Positions 25,682-34,466 of a stretch of DNA of 64,000 bases are shown piece after piece. Origin of the DNA: CAYZJB01 sp964602985 (GTDB taxonomy: Bacteria; CLD3; SB21); assembly GCA_964602985.1 (NCBI GenBank), contig CAZRTJ010000016.1, positions 28,746 through 92,745 on the forward strand. Reading direction: 5' to 3'. Within the stretch, counting starts at the first letter, position 1; each line of letters starts with the position of its first letter. A program made the translations under genes and the position numbers. The notes beneath the pieces are model-generated. The model did not search any database. It saw only the letters and a list, made by a program, of their open reading frames with translations, and was not told where the DNA came from.

Positions 25682-26344
25682 ATGCTACACAATCGTCTGC
25701 GGGTGAACGAGATTTTTTGCAGCATTCAGGGAGAATCCTCCTACGCTGGAGCACCGTGCGTGTTTGTCCGCCTCACCTACTGCAATCTTCGCTGCTCCTA
25801 TTGCGATACCGAGTACGCCTTCTATGAAGGGCGAGACATGACGCTTCAGGAGATTTGTGAACAAGTGGCGTCCTTTCGCTGCGGCACCGTCGAAGTCACC
25901 GGAGGCGAACCCCTTCTCCAGGACGCGGTGCACGAATTACTTCGATTGCTGTGCGATCAACACGCTCACGTTCTCCTCGAAACGAGCGGAAGTCAGGACA
26001 TCTCGCCGGTGGACCCGCGCGTAATCAAGATCGTGGACATGAAGTGCCCGTCGAGCCGGATGGCGGACAAGAACGACTATGAAAACCTGCGCCGTCTCGG
26101 ACCGCAGGATGAGTTGAAATTCGTCATCGGCAGTCGGGAGGACTACGACTGGGCCGTCGAACTGATGCGGAGATACAGTCTGTTTGACCGTGTGATTCTG
26201 TTGAGTCCTGTATTTGATTCGGTGCCGGCCCGTGACATCGTCGAGTGGATGCTCGAGGACGGACTGCAGACGAACTTCCCGAACATTCGCTTTCAACTGC
26301 AAATGCATAAATTCATCTGGACTCCTGAAACGCGCGGGGTGTAA
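25682..26344 (+). CDS. queE: 7-carboxy-7-deazaguanine synthase
   Basis: Radical SAM enzyme of 220 residues converting 6-carboxytetrahydropterin to 7-carboxy-7-deazaguanine. VNEIFCSIQGESSYAGAPC, then the cluster motif CNLRCSYCDTEYA (C-x3-C-x2-C), and EVTGGEPLLQ for SAM binding are clear. First gene of an operon with queD, queC and a subtilase; its stop overlaps the queD start (TAATG). The promoter predicts a leaderless mRNA. Confidence 0.95.
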   Translation: MLHNRLRVNEIFCSIQGESSYAGAPCVFVRLTYCNLRCSYCDTEYAFYEGRDMTLQEICEQVASFRCGTVEVTGGEPLLQDAVHELLRLLCDQHAHVLLETSGSQDISPVDPRVIKIVDMKCPSSRMADKNDYENLRRLGPQDELKFVIGSREDYDWAVELMRRYSLFDRVILLSPVFDSVPARDIVEWMLEDGLQTNFPNIRFQLQMHKFIWTPETRGV

Positions 26345-26784
26345 TGGCTAACTCACTCGTCTCCATTGCCAAAGAATTCCACTGGGAAATGGCACATCGT
26401 CTTCCGTATCACACCGCGGGCTGTCAGAATATTCACGGACATTCGTACCGCATGACCGTCGAGGTCCTCGGGCACACGATGGAAAATGGAATGGTCATGG
26501 ACTACGCCGAACTCAAGACCATCGCCAAGCCGCTCGTCGACGAGCTGGATCACTGTTTTCTGTGCTCCACGGAAGACCGTTTGATGATTGACTGGCTGAA
26601 GACAACGGATTTCAAGGTTGTCTATGTGAATTTCTATACGACCGCAGAAAACATCGCCCTCTACTTCCGCGAGCAACTCCGGACGCGGCTTTCCACCATT
26701 TCCAATCTGGAAGAATTGCATGTGACCGTGTGGGAAACGCGCAACGCATTTGCCCAGGTGCGGTGCGAATTGCGGCATCCATGA
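26344..26784 (+). CDS. queD: 6-carboxytetrahydropterin synthase
   Basis: 146 residues of the PTPS/QueD family. The N-terminal FHWEMAHRLPYH supplies a zinc histidine, and CQNIHGHSYRM the catalytic Cys and two zinc His; MVMDYAELK and ELDHCFL are typical. It makes 6-carboxytetrahydropterin from dihydroneopterin triphosphate. Junctions are TAATG with queE and ATGA with queC. Confidence 0.95.
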   Translation: MANSLVSIAKEFHWEMAHRLPYHTAGCQNIHGHSYRMTVEVLGHTMENGMVMDYAELKTIAKPLVDELDHCFLCSTEDRLMIDWLKTTDFKVVYVNFYTTAENIALYFREQLRTRLSTISNLEELHVTVWETRNAFAQVRCELRHP

Positions 26785-27470
26785 AGGATTTGGCGGTTGT
26801 CCTTTTGAGCGGTGGGATGGACAGTTGTGTCACGGCCGCCATCGCGCGTCAGTCCTATGAACTCGCACTGCTTCATCTCCAGTACGGTCAGCGGACCCAG
26901 CAGCGGGAAGAGAGAAGCTTTCACGATATCGGCGATTTCTATTCGATCCCCCGGCATCATCGGTTGGTGATTCGCAGCGATCATCTGGCCTCGATCGGAG
27001 GCTCCAGCCTGACGGACGCGTCCATCTCGGTTACGGACGCAGACCTCTCCCGGACGGACATCCCACCTTCCTACGTCCCATTTCGAAATGCCAATCTTCT
27101 TAGCATGGCCGTGAGTTGGGCGGAAGTCCTCGGGGCACGCGCGATTTTTGTGGGAGCGGTGGAAGAGGACGGTTCCGGTTATCCCGATTGCCGCGAGGAA
27201 TTCTTCAAAGCCTTCGAGGTGGTCGTCAGATACGGAACAAGACCCACTACGAACATTGCCATTGAAACACCGGTGCTGCATATGAAGAAGTCGGACATTG
27301 TTCTTCAAGGATTGTCGCTCGGTGCGCCGTTGCAACTGACATGGTCTTGTTATCGCTCGGACGATCTGGCGTGCGGTACTTGCGACAGCTGCGCACTGCG
27401 TCTTCGCGGATTCGCCCAGGCGAGAGCGAGCGACCCGATTCCCTACAAGGTGCGGCCATCCTATCCATGA
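26781..27470 (+). CDS. queC: 7-cyano-7-deazaguanine synthase
   Basis: 229 residues. The ATP-binding LLSGGMDSCVTAA near the N-terminus and the zinc site CYRSDDLACGTCDSC near the C-terminus identify QueC, which turns 7-carboxy-7-deazaguanine into preQ0 using ATP and ammonia. The ATG overlaps the queD stop. The last codons overlap the next gene (ATGA), tying a protease-like gene to the pathway. Confidence 0.95.
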   Translation: MKDLAVVLLSGGMDSCVTAAIARQSYELALLHLQYGQRTQQREERSFHDIGDFYSIPRHHRLVIRSDHLASIGGSSLTDASISVTDADLSRTDIPPSYVPFRNANLLSMAVSWAEVLGARAIFVGAVEEDGSGYPDCREEFFKAFEVVVRYGTRPTTNIAIETPVLHMKKSDIVLQGLSLGAPLQLTWSCYRSDDLACGTCDSCALRLRGFAQARASDPIPYKVRPSYP

Positions 27471-29098
27471 TTCAGACCTGCCCTGCCTGCGGACGGCACA
27501 CTCAACACTTTGTCCGTGACATTCGGGATTCGGCCTTGATTCGTCAGATTCAACGTTCCCACCCGCAGTGGGCCGCGGCACAGGGCGCCTGCGCACGGTG
27601 TGTGGACCTCGCGTTTCTGGCGGAACACGAATCGACTTATCGCCTGCAGGTTCCATCGGATATTGAAAACTGGCGAAACGTCCATGGCCTCTCGATCCCG
27701 CCCACTCCGCTCCGATTGGGCGTCAACGGCGATCACACCGGAGCCGGGGTCACCATCGCCATGATCGACAGCGGTTTCTACCCTCACCCCGACTTGATCA
27801 AGCCGAAGTCCCGACTTCTGAGAATCGTCGATATCACGAACCCGGATCGGGAGGAAGAATACTTTCACCGTCCTCACGACGAGAGCTGGCATGGCACGAT
27901 GACGAGTGTGGTTTGCGCCGGCAATGGCTTCTTATCCGGTGGATACTTCCGCAGCCTGGCTCCGGAGGCCAAACTGGTACTCGTAAAAGTGCATGACGGG
28001 AAGAAGATCACCGGCGCCTCCATCGAGAAAGCCTTGCGATGGGTCATCCGGCACAAAGAGCGATATGACATTCGAATTGTCAATCTTTCGGTAACGGACG
28101 ATTGGCCAATCTCCTACAAGGACAGCAACGTCGATCAGGCGGCGCACGATGCCATGGAAGCCGGACTCGTCGTCGTCGCCGCTGTGGGTAACGATCCCAC
28201 GGCCCCCATCAAACCTCCCGCAAACTCGCCCGACGTAATCGCCGTGGGCGGTGTGGATGATCACACGACCATTGCGCAGAATGACGACTCGCTGTACCAC
28301 TCGACGTTCGGGACGACCGTCGATGGATTTCTCAAACCGGATTTGATGGCGCCTGCGATCTGGATTGCGGCTCCGATTCTGCCACGAACTCCCAATTCTG
28401 AAGAAGCGCGTTTCCTCTTCGATCTCTGGAAGCGACACGACAAATCCCTGGTCTCTCAACTGCGCCAGCAGTTCAACCTGACCAAGCTCCCGGCCGACAT
28501 CCTGTCTGCGGCGCCGCAGGTCATTCGACAGGCCATTCGCGAACGAATCCAACAAGCGCGTTACATTACTCCTCACTATCAGCATTCCGACGGCACGTCG
28601 TTCGCGGCCCCCATCGTTTGCTCGGTCGTGGCACAGATGCTGGAGATTGCACCGCAGTTGACTCCGGTTCAGGTGCGGCAGATTCTCGTGAGCACGGCGC
28701 GGCGCTTACCCGACGTCCCCGTGGAACGGCAGGGACATGGAGTCCTCGATGTCGGTAAGGTCATCCAAATGACTCTGGAGGAAGGTCGCCATCATCCTGA
28801 GCGAAGGACACACTCCCCTTTGATCGACTCACGCGGATCGAAAATCCATTTCTTCTATCACGATCATCTTGCACAATCCGTCGCTTTGGCAGGATCCTTC
28901 AATCGATGGAATCACCGCGAATACATGCTGCGATCGGATGGCAAAGGGCGTTGGAAGGTGAGCATTCCTTTGCTTCCCAAAGGCATCTACGTATACAAGT
29001 TTGTTGTGGACGGAAACAAGTGGCTGGATGATCCTCGCAATCCCTTCTCGGAGTCTGACGGCTTCAATGGCTTGAACAGCCGACTCGTCATCGAATGA
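27467..29098 (+). CDS. Zinc-ribbon / subtilisin-like protease / CBM48 (E-set) fusion
   Basis: 543 residues without a signal peptide, so probably cytoplasmic. It starts with a zinc-ribbon-like pair C5-x2-C8 and C42-x2-C45. A family S8 domain follows with the triad Asp101 (AMIDSGFYPHPD), His142 (SWHGTMTS) and Ser378 (SDGTSFAAPIV); a ~90-residue insertion separates the last two motifs. The C-terminal ~85 residues (ALAGSFNRWN, GIYVYKFVVDGNKWLDDPRN) form a glycogen-binding CBM48/AMPK-beta-like domain. It is coupled to queC by ATGA. This combination is unusual; the substrate is unknown. Confidence 0.85.
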   Translation: MIQTCPACGRHTQHFVRDIRDSALIRQIQRSHPQWAAAQGACARCVDLAFLAEHESTYRLQVPSDIENWRNVHGLSIPPTPLRLGVNGDHTGAGVTIAMIDSGFYPHPDLIKPKSRLLRIVDITNPDREEEYFHRPHDESWHGTMTSVVCAGNGFLSGGYFRSLAPEAKLVLVKVHDGKKITGASIEKALRWVIRHKERYDIRIVNLSVTDDWPISYKDSNVDQAAHDAMEAGLVVVAAVGNDPTAPIKPPANSPDVIAVGGVDDHTTIAQNDDSLYHSTFGTTVDGFLKPDLMAPAIWIAAPILPRTPNSEEARFLFDLWKRHDKSLVSQLRQQFNLTKLPADILSAAPQVIRQAIRERIQQARYITPHYQHSDGTSFAAPIVCSVVAQMLEIAPQLTPVQVRQILVSTARRLPDVPVERQGHGVLDVGKVIQMTLEEGRHHPERRTHSPLIDSRGSKIHFFYHDHLAQSVALAGSFNRWNHREYMLRSDGKGRWKVSIPLLPKGIYVYKFVVDGNKWLDDPRNPFSESDGFNGLNSRLVIE

Positions 29099-29099
29099 C

Positions 29100-30683
29100 C
29101 TAGCGATATTCTCCGAAGACCTTCCGGAACACATCTGAAATCTCGCCCAGCGTGGCGTAGGACTCTACCGCCCGCAGAATCGCCGGCACGATGTTGTCTT
29201 CGCTTCGTGCAGCCGCTTCCAACTGCGCCAGCGCAGAGTGAACCAATTCCGAATTTCGTTTTCGTCTCAGCGCCGCGATCTGATCTTTTCTTCGGGCCTC
29301 CAAAGTCGAATCGATCCGGAGTAATTCCGGCCTCGCATCGTTTGCCGAAACAAAATCGTTCACTCCCACGATGATCGTGTCGTTGCGCTCGATGCTCTGC
29401 TGGTAGCGATACGCGGACGCGGCGATTTCGTTTTGGAAATAGCCGGCTTCAATGGCGGCGATCGATCCACCCATGTCAGAGATCTTCTCCAGATACTCCC
29501 AAACGCGTTTCTCAATCTCGTCGGTCAGATATTCGATCAGGTAACTTCCGGCCAGCGGGTCGACCGAGTCGGCGGCGCCGCTTTCATGCGCGATGATCTG
29601 CTGCGTGCGCAACGCAATCTCTGCAGACATTTCTGTCGGGAGGGCCAGTGCCTCATCAAAGGAATTGGTATGCAGACTCTGCGTTCCTCCCAGCACCGCA
29701 GCCAATGCCTGCACCGTCACACGGGCAATGTTGTTGTAGGGCTGCTGTGCGGTGAGCGTACTGCCGCCGGTCTGTGTATGAAACCGACACATCATGCTTT
29801 TTGGGTCCTTCGCGTGGAAGGTCTCCTTCATGATCCGACTCCAAATTCGTCTGGAGGCGCGGAATTTCGAAATCTCCTCGAGGAAATGGTTATGGCCGTT
29901 GAAGAAGAAACTCAGGCGAGAGGCAAATCGATCGACATCCAACCCGGCCCGCTTCGCCGCCTCCACGTAGGCAATGGCGTTGGCGAACGTAAACGCGAGT
30001 TCTTGTACAGCGGTCGATCCCGCCTCGCGGATATGGTACCCGCTGATGGAGATCATGTTCCACTTGGGCAACTCCTCCGTGCAATAGCGAAAGATGTCGG
30101 TGATCAGGCGCATCGATGGTTTTGGAGGATAGATGTACGTGCCGCGGGCGATGTATTCCTTCAGGACGTCATTTTGAATCGTACCGGCCAGTTGTCGGAT
30201 ATCTGCGCCTTGTCGTTTGGCCACAGCCACGTAGAGACACAGCAAAATGGCGGCTGTGGAGTTGATGGTCATGGACGTGCTGATCTTTTCCAGCGGAATT
30301 TCCTCAAACAGCACTTCCATATCCTCGATGGAGCATATGGACACGCCGACCTTCCCAACCTCTCCCTCGGCCAGCGGGTGATCGCAGTCGTAGCCGATCT
30401 GAGTGGGCAGGTCAAATGCAACGCTCAGTCCCATCGTTCCTTTTTCGAGCAAGGATCGATACCGTTTGTTGGATTCCTGCGCGTCACCAAACCCGGCGTA
30501 TTGGCGCATCGTCCACAGACGACCGCGATACATGGTGGATTGCACGCCGCGAGTGAAGGGATATTCACCGGGAGCGCCCACCCGCGCATCCTGATCGCCG
30601 GCGTTCGTATTCAACCACGCCGGTATGTCGATACCTGAATCCGTTCGAAAGGTCTTTCGTTCGTGGTTCTTCTTTTCAGCCAT
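29100..30683 (-). CDS. Methylmalonyl-CoA mutase, large (catalytic) chain
   Basis: 527 residues: only the TIM-barrel substrate-binding chain, without the C-terminal B12-binding domain, so a separate small subunit is expected elsewhere. TMYRGRLWTMRQYAGFG carries the substrate Tyr (Tyr62) and EYIARGTYIYPP the Arg, the pair that marks methylmalonyl-CoA rather than isobutyryl- or 2-hydroxyisobutyryl-CoA mutases (Phe/Gln or Ile/Gln). Its AdoCbl cofactor could come from the B12 operon at 12.6-17 kb. GAGAGG precedes the ATG and a promoter is visible inside the end of the MFS gene. Confidence 0.93.
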   Translation of the reverse strand: MAEKKNHERKTFRTDSGIDIPAWLNTNAGDQDARVGAPGEYPFTRGVQSTMYRGRLWTMRQYAGFGDAQESNKRYRSLLEKGTMGLSVAFDLPTQIGYDCDHPLAEGEVGKVGVSICSIEDMEVLFEEIPLEKISTSMTINSTAAILLCLYVAVAKRQGADIRQLAGTIQNDVLKEYIARGTYIYPPKPSMRLITDIFRYCTEELPKWNMISISGYHIREAGSTAVQELAFTFANAIAYVEAAKRAGLDVDRFASRLSFFFNGHNHFLEEISKFRASRRIWSRIMKETFHAKDPKSMMCRFHTQTGGSTLTAQQPYNNIARVTVQALAAVLGGTQSLHTNSFDEALALPTEMSAEIALRTQQIIAHESGAADSVDPLAGSYLIEYLTDEIEKRVWEYLEKISDMGGSIAAIEAGYFQNEIAASAYRYQQSIERNDTIIVGVNDFVSANDARPELLRIDSTLEARRKDQIAALRRKRNSELVHSALAQLEAAARSEDNIVPAILRAVESYATLGEISDVFRKVFGEYR

Positions 30684-30709
30684 CGCGCCTCTCCGAGTTT
30701 TACGGGATC

Positions 30710-30738
30710 AAAGTAAATGGCGGGTAGTTGGAAATCAA
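30710..30738 (-). promoter_or_regulatory. Predicted promoter of the methylmalonyl-CoA mutase gene
   Basis: Minus-strand TTGATT (30733-30738) and TACTTT (30710-30715) with a 17-nt spacer, about 27 nt before the start codon. It overlaps the stop of the MFS gene and suggests the mutase can be expressed apart from the long upstream operon. Confidence 0.55.
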
Positions 30739-31895
30739 TGTGGGGCAGAGTCAGAAAGACCGCGTCGGGCCGAGAACCAAGTCAAGGTGAGTGTCCCCGT
30801 CGCGATGACAAACGGTAACACAGGCAGGGAGGGCACGAAGAAGACGCCTCCGGTCATCATGCCTCCCATTCTTGCCAGCGTCGCAGAGGACTGCAGGTAC
30901 CCCATGACCGTCCCCTGGTCCTGCTCGGCGGTCCCATTACTTACGACCGCCGTCAACGACGGCGACATCAAACCACTTCCCACGGCGATCAGGACACACG
31001 CCACCACCACTCCGGCCACGTGACCCAAAAAGACAAGACAAAGGAAACCTCCCGACATGGCGACAATGCCCCAAAGAATCAACTTCTTTTCCCTCCAACG
31101 TCGTGTCAAATATCCTGTGAGTCCGCCCTGTAGGACCACACCGACAATTCCCATCAAACCAAAGAAATAGCCGGTCTCACGCGTGTGATAGTCAAATTCT
31201 TTTTCCAGATACAAGGCAAACGTCACCCACAAAATCGAAAAACAAAAATTGAACAGAAAATACACCTGAAACGCCACCCCAATCGGATCTTTCCACGAGA
31301 GACGTCGTACGAATACCCACAAGCCCGGCGGGTCCTGCCGGTCTCGTTCTTCGGGACTTCGTGTTTCCTTCAGCCACACCAGTGCGGCCAGTCCGGATAC
31401 GATCGACAATCCCGAAGCCGTCAGCAGAGGCAAGGCATACCCGTCTTTGCCCAACACACCGCCCACAACCGGTCCGATGATGAAGCCAAGACCGAAGGCC
31501 GCCCCAAATACTCCCATGCCTTTGGCCCGATCCTTTGCGGACGTCACATCCGCAACAATTGCCTGCAGAGTTGAAAATTTTCCCGCAAAAACGCCACCCA
31601 CAATCCTCGCGCCAAGAATCATCCCGATGGTGGTGGAAAAAGCAAATGCTGCATACGCCGCCGCACCGGCAAACAGGCAGACGATCAGGATGGGACGTCG
31701 TCCCCAGCGATCCGATGCCCGACCCCACATGGGCGAAGCCAGAAATTGCATCGCCAGATAGGATGACGTCAGGAGGCCAATTTCCACCGGGGAGGCTCCA
31801 AGATCCTTTGCAAAGAAAGGAAGGATGGGAATAACAAGTCCAAAGCCGATCATGTCGATCAGCGTTGTCGCAAACACGATTCCGAGGACTTTCAT
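30735..31895 (-). CDS. MFS transporter, TetA-like drug/proton antiporter family
   Basis: 386 residues with about 12 transmembrane segments. Motif A is GRASDRWGRRPILIV between helices 2 and 3, and GLGFIIGPVVGGVLG resembles the antiporter motif C of helix 5. This is the 12-TM TCR/Tet-type branch; the substrate is unknown. The ATG overlaps the LOG stop (ATGA), so it is part of the long minus-strand operon. Confidence 0.88.
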   Translation of the reverse strand: MKVLGIVFATTLIDMIGFGLVIPILPFFAKDLGASPVEIGLLTSSYLAMQFLASPMWGRASDRWGRRPILIVCLFAGAAAYAAFAFSTTIGMILGARIVGGVFAGKFSTLQAIVADVTSAKDRAKGMGVFGAAFGLGFIIGPVVGGVLGKDGYALPLLTASGLSIVSGLAALVWLKETRSPEERDRQDPPGLWVFVRRLSWKDPIGVAFQVYFLFNFCFSILWVTFALYLEKEFDYHTRETGYFFGLMGIVGVVLQGGLTGYLTRRWREKKLILWGIVAMSGGFLCLVFLGHVAGVVVACVLIAVGSGLMSPSLTAVVSNGTAEQDQGTVMGYLQSSATLARMGGMMTGGVFFVPSLPVLPFVIATGTLTLTWFSARRGLSDSAPH

Positions 31896-32599
31896 CGCAG
31901 CGGAGATCGCTTGTAAAATTTCAAAATGTGATTGACGGCGTCCTTTGGACGATCCGTGACGTAGAACAATCTCAGATCTTTGTCAGAAATATTCCTTTCT
32001 CCCAGCACACGGTCCCGCATCCATTGGACGTACCCTGCCCAGTACTTCCGTCCCACGAGAACAATCGGAAACCGGCGGATCTTTCTAGTCTGGATCAACG
32101 TCAGGGCCTCCATTAATTCATCCAGCGTGCCAAATCCGCCGGGAAGCACAATGAAGCCCTTTGCGTATTTCACGAACATGACTTTGCGAACGAAGAAATA
32201 ATTGAACCACAGTTCATGGGTCAAATACTGGTTCGCCTCGGTTTCCATGGGGATTTCGATGGACAGCCCGACGGATTTTCCACGAGCCTTCATGGCGCCC
32301 CGGTTACTGGCCTCCATAATACCCGGCCCTCCGCCCGTGATGACCGCGAAGCCGGCCTTGACCAGCAGGCGGCCGATCTCTTCCGCCAGTTTGTAATTCG
32401 TAGAACCTGGGCGAATGCGAGCCGACCCGAAGATGCTGACCGCATCGCCGATCTTTTCCATTTGTTCCGTACCATCGATAAACTCAGACAGAATACGCAG
32501 CATACGCCACGGTTCTTCTTTGCGATACGATTTGTCGATGGACTGCGCGAGATCGTCAAGCGCGCGGGGGCTGTGGCTCGGGCGAGTTCGTTTTCGCAA
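31892..32599 (-). CDS. LOG-family protein (Rossmann-fold nucleotide-binding)
   Basis: 235 residues. AVSIFGSARIRPGS, VITGGGPGIMEASNRGA and the family signature PGGFGTLDELMEALT identify the TIGR00730/LOG group, whose members hydrolyse nucleoside monophosphates to base and ribose phosphate. The predicted start is a TTG at 32599 overlapping the HD-GYP gene by 44 nt; an ATG at 32503 would remove residues normally present. Cellular role unknown. Confidence 0.88.
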   Translation of the reverse strand: MRKRTRPSHSPRALDDLAQSIDKSYRKEEPWRMLRILSEFIDGTEQMEKIGDAVSIFGSARIRPGSTNYKLAEEIGRLLVKAGFAVITGGGPGIMEASNRGAMKARGKSVGLSIEIPMETEANQYLTHELWFNYFFVRKVMFVKYAKGFIVLPGGFGTLDELMEALTLIQTRKIRRFPIVLVGRKYWAGYVQWMRDRVLGERNISDKDLRLFYVTDRPKDAVNHILKFYKRSPLR

Positions 32600-33644
32600 G
32601 GTTGATAGAATCCCAGATCAATTTGTATTGCATGTGTTTTTCTGAAAACCGTTCGACTTCATTGTCGGCCATCATTTGGATGAAGGCGTTCATCAGCTGG
32701 GCGTCCCACAGACCCATCGCTGTCTCTTCCTGCATGATTTCGAATGCTTCGGCTTCGGACAGAGCTTTCCGGTAGGGGCGGTCGGTGGTCAGCGCGTCGT
32801 ACAAATCCACAGTCATGATGATCCGTGCCGTCACCGGAATCTGCTCTCCGCCCAGTCCGTCCGGATATCCCGATCCGTCCCAGCGCTCCTGATGGCTTCG
32901 GATGATCGGCAGTACTTGCGACAGACTTTTGAGAGGCCTGCAAATGCGCTCACCGAGCACGGTGTGCTGCTTCATGATCTCGAATTCCTCGGGGGTCAAT
33001 TTTCCATTCTTGTGCAGGATTGCATCTGCGATGGCGATCTTCCCAATGTCATGGAGAATTCCGCCGCGCCGGACGGCGGTACACAATTCCTCCCCCAACC
33101 CAACCTTTCGGGCCAGCCGTTCACCGTAGTAGGACAGTCGCAGGCAATGTCCTTCGGTATACGCGTCCTTGGCTTCAACGGCCAACGCCAAACTGAAGAT
33201 CACCGTCTCCGCATTTTCCAGCTCGTCTGTAAACATTTTCACCCGGACCAGCGACTTCACCCGCGTAAGGAGTTCCAGACGATTGAAGGGCTTCGTAATG
33301 AAATCATCCACACCCAGTTCAATTCCCCGGATTTTATCGTTGATGTCCGACAGACCGGTGAGCATGATGACGGGGATCAGGCGCGTTGCGGACTCCGACT
33401 TGATTTTTCCGACCACTTCAAATCCGCTCATCTTGGGCATCAGCGCGTCCAGAATAATCAAATCCGGCAATTCACGCTGGATTCTTTCCATGGCCTGATT
33501 GCCGTCCTCGGCGGTCGTCACCCGATATCCCGCATCCTCCAGGAACTCCGTCAGAAGCATCACCATGTCCTCACTGTCATCCACGACGAGGACGCGCGCA
33601 GACATTCCTTTTAGGGATACCGAGTCTTCCGCTGTGAGAGCCAT
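32556..33644 (-). CDS. Response regulator with HD-GYP output domain
   Basis: 362 residues: receiver domain (about 15-130; VLVVDDSEDM, phospho-acceptor in LIILDALMPKMSG) followed by an HD-GYP domain (GILHDIGKIAIADAILHK; WDGSGYPDGLGGEQIP). RpfG-type proteins of this layout degrade cyclic di-GMP. No histidine kinase is adjacent, but two chemoreceptors and CheW proteins lie a few kb upstream in the same run. It begins 2 nt after queF ends. Confidence 0.93.
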   Translation of the reverse strand: MALTAEDSVSLKGMSARVLVVDDSEDMVMLLTEFLEDAGYRVTTAEDGNQAMERIQRELPDLIILDALMPKMSGFEVVGKIKSESATRLIPVIMLTGLSDINDKIRGIELGVDDFITKPFNRLELLTRVKSLVRVKMFTDELENAETVIFSLALAVEAKDAYTEGHCLRLSYYGERLARKVGLGEELCTAVRRGGILHDIGKIAIADAILHKNGKLTPEEFEIMKQHTVLGERICRPLKSLSQVLPIIRSHQERWDGSGYPDGLGGEQIPVTARIIMTVDLYDALTTDRPYRKALSEAEAFEIMQEETAMGLWDAQLMNAFIQMMADNEVERFSEKHMQYKLIWDSINLAKTNSPEPQPPRA

Positions 33645-33646
33645 GA

Positions 33647-34069
33647 TTACTTCGCTTTGTACGACGCTTCTGCGACGGTGTGAATTCCGCCCCGGATATT
33701 ATAGTCGGTTCGAACACGCATCTCTATGGGCCGAACTGATCTTGCGAGGTCGGCAAGGATTCGTTGCGTCGCGTGTTCTTGGAAAATACCTACATTTCGA
33801 TAGCTATACAAATAGTATTTGAACGACCGCAATTCGAGAATCGCGCGCCGCGGGACGTATGTGATCGTGATCTTCGCAAAATCAGGCAACCCGGACCACG
33901 GACAGACGGCGGTAAATTCATCCGTCTCGATGACAATCTCCGTCCGTTTGCCGGGGAATTCGTATGCAAACGTTTCGAGACGATCTGGCTGTATGGCCTC
34001 GTATCCATCGAACAGAAACTGCACATCTGGTTTCTTTGCAAAATCTCGAGCGGATTTATTTTTGAGCAT
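33647..34069 (-). CDS. queF: NADPH-dependent 7-cyano-7-deazaguanine reductase
   Basis: 140 residues, the short single-domain QueF type, reducing preQ0 to preQ1. The catalytic Cys lies in FTAVCPWSGLPDFA, and the QueF motif region reads LRSFKYYLYSYRN. The ATG at 34069 has GGAG at good spacing. It completes the route begun by queE-queD-queC at 25.7 kb on the other strand. The start overlaps the upstream gene by 14 nt. Confidence 0.93.
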   Translation of the reverse strand: MLKNKSARDFAKKPDVQFLFDGYEAIQPDRLETFAYEFPGKRTEIVIETDEFTAVCPWSGLPDFAKITITYVPRRAILELRSFKYYLYSYRNVGIFQEHATQRILADLARSVRPIEMRVRTDYNIRGGIHTVAEASYKAK

Positions 34070-34466
34070 GGGTCTCCAGGGTCTGTTCAATCTCCATCAG
34101 CAATTCATGAAGTCTCTCGTGATTGACGCCGGGACGCCCGTCCAGACTGTGTCCGATCGCCGCTGCCCGTTCGAGAACGTTTCTTCCCTCTTCCCCGGCG
34201 TCGTACTGCAACAGCCCGATCGCGCGAAGCACCTCCATCGTGAGCAACATCCGGTCTGAATCCTCCCCGCGTGTGATGCGCTCTGCCATCTGGTCGGTCG
34301 TCAGCAATTCGATCAATTCCCAATCCGCACCAAGAATCGCCCTGCCATGCTGGCGCAAGAGTCGAGAGGCCTCGTCGAATCGCATCTCCGCCTTGAGTCC
34401 GCTCACACGCGCCAGAACCCGCGCGAATTCCTCCAACTGGATCATGAGCCAATCGCGATGGATCAT
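34056..34466 (-). CDS. DUF6483-like small helical protein
   Basis: 136 residues starting MIHRDWLMIQLEEFARVLAR, a pattern found in DUF6483 proteins of unknown function. The rest is a set of helices rich in Leu, Glu and Arg, with no transmembrane segment and possible TPR-like packing. The ATG overlaps the HAD stop (ATGA). Inference is limited to membership of the operon. Confidence 0.65.
   Translation of the reverse strand: MIHRDWLMIQLEEFARVLARVSGLKAEMRFDEASRLLRQHGRAILGADWELIELLTTDQMAERITRGEDSDRMLLTMEVLRAIGLLQYDAGEEGRNVLERAAAIGHSLDGRPGVNHERLHELLMEIEQTLETHAQK

Noticed and set aside
25682..29098. queCDE plus protease as a dpd-type DNA-modification defence island
   Set aside because: No dpdA-like transglycosylase, helicases or nucleases are present, and queF elsewhere in the window supports ordinary queuosine synthesis; the fused protease remains unexplained.
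29433..30638. 401-codon open frame on the plus strand opposite methylmalonyl-CoA mutase
   Set aside because: Antisense shadow of a clear enzyme gene, with no recognisable motifs.
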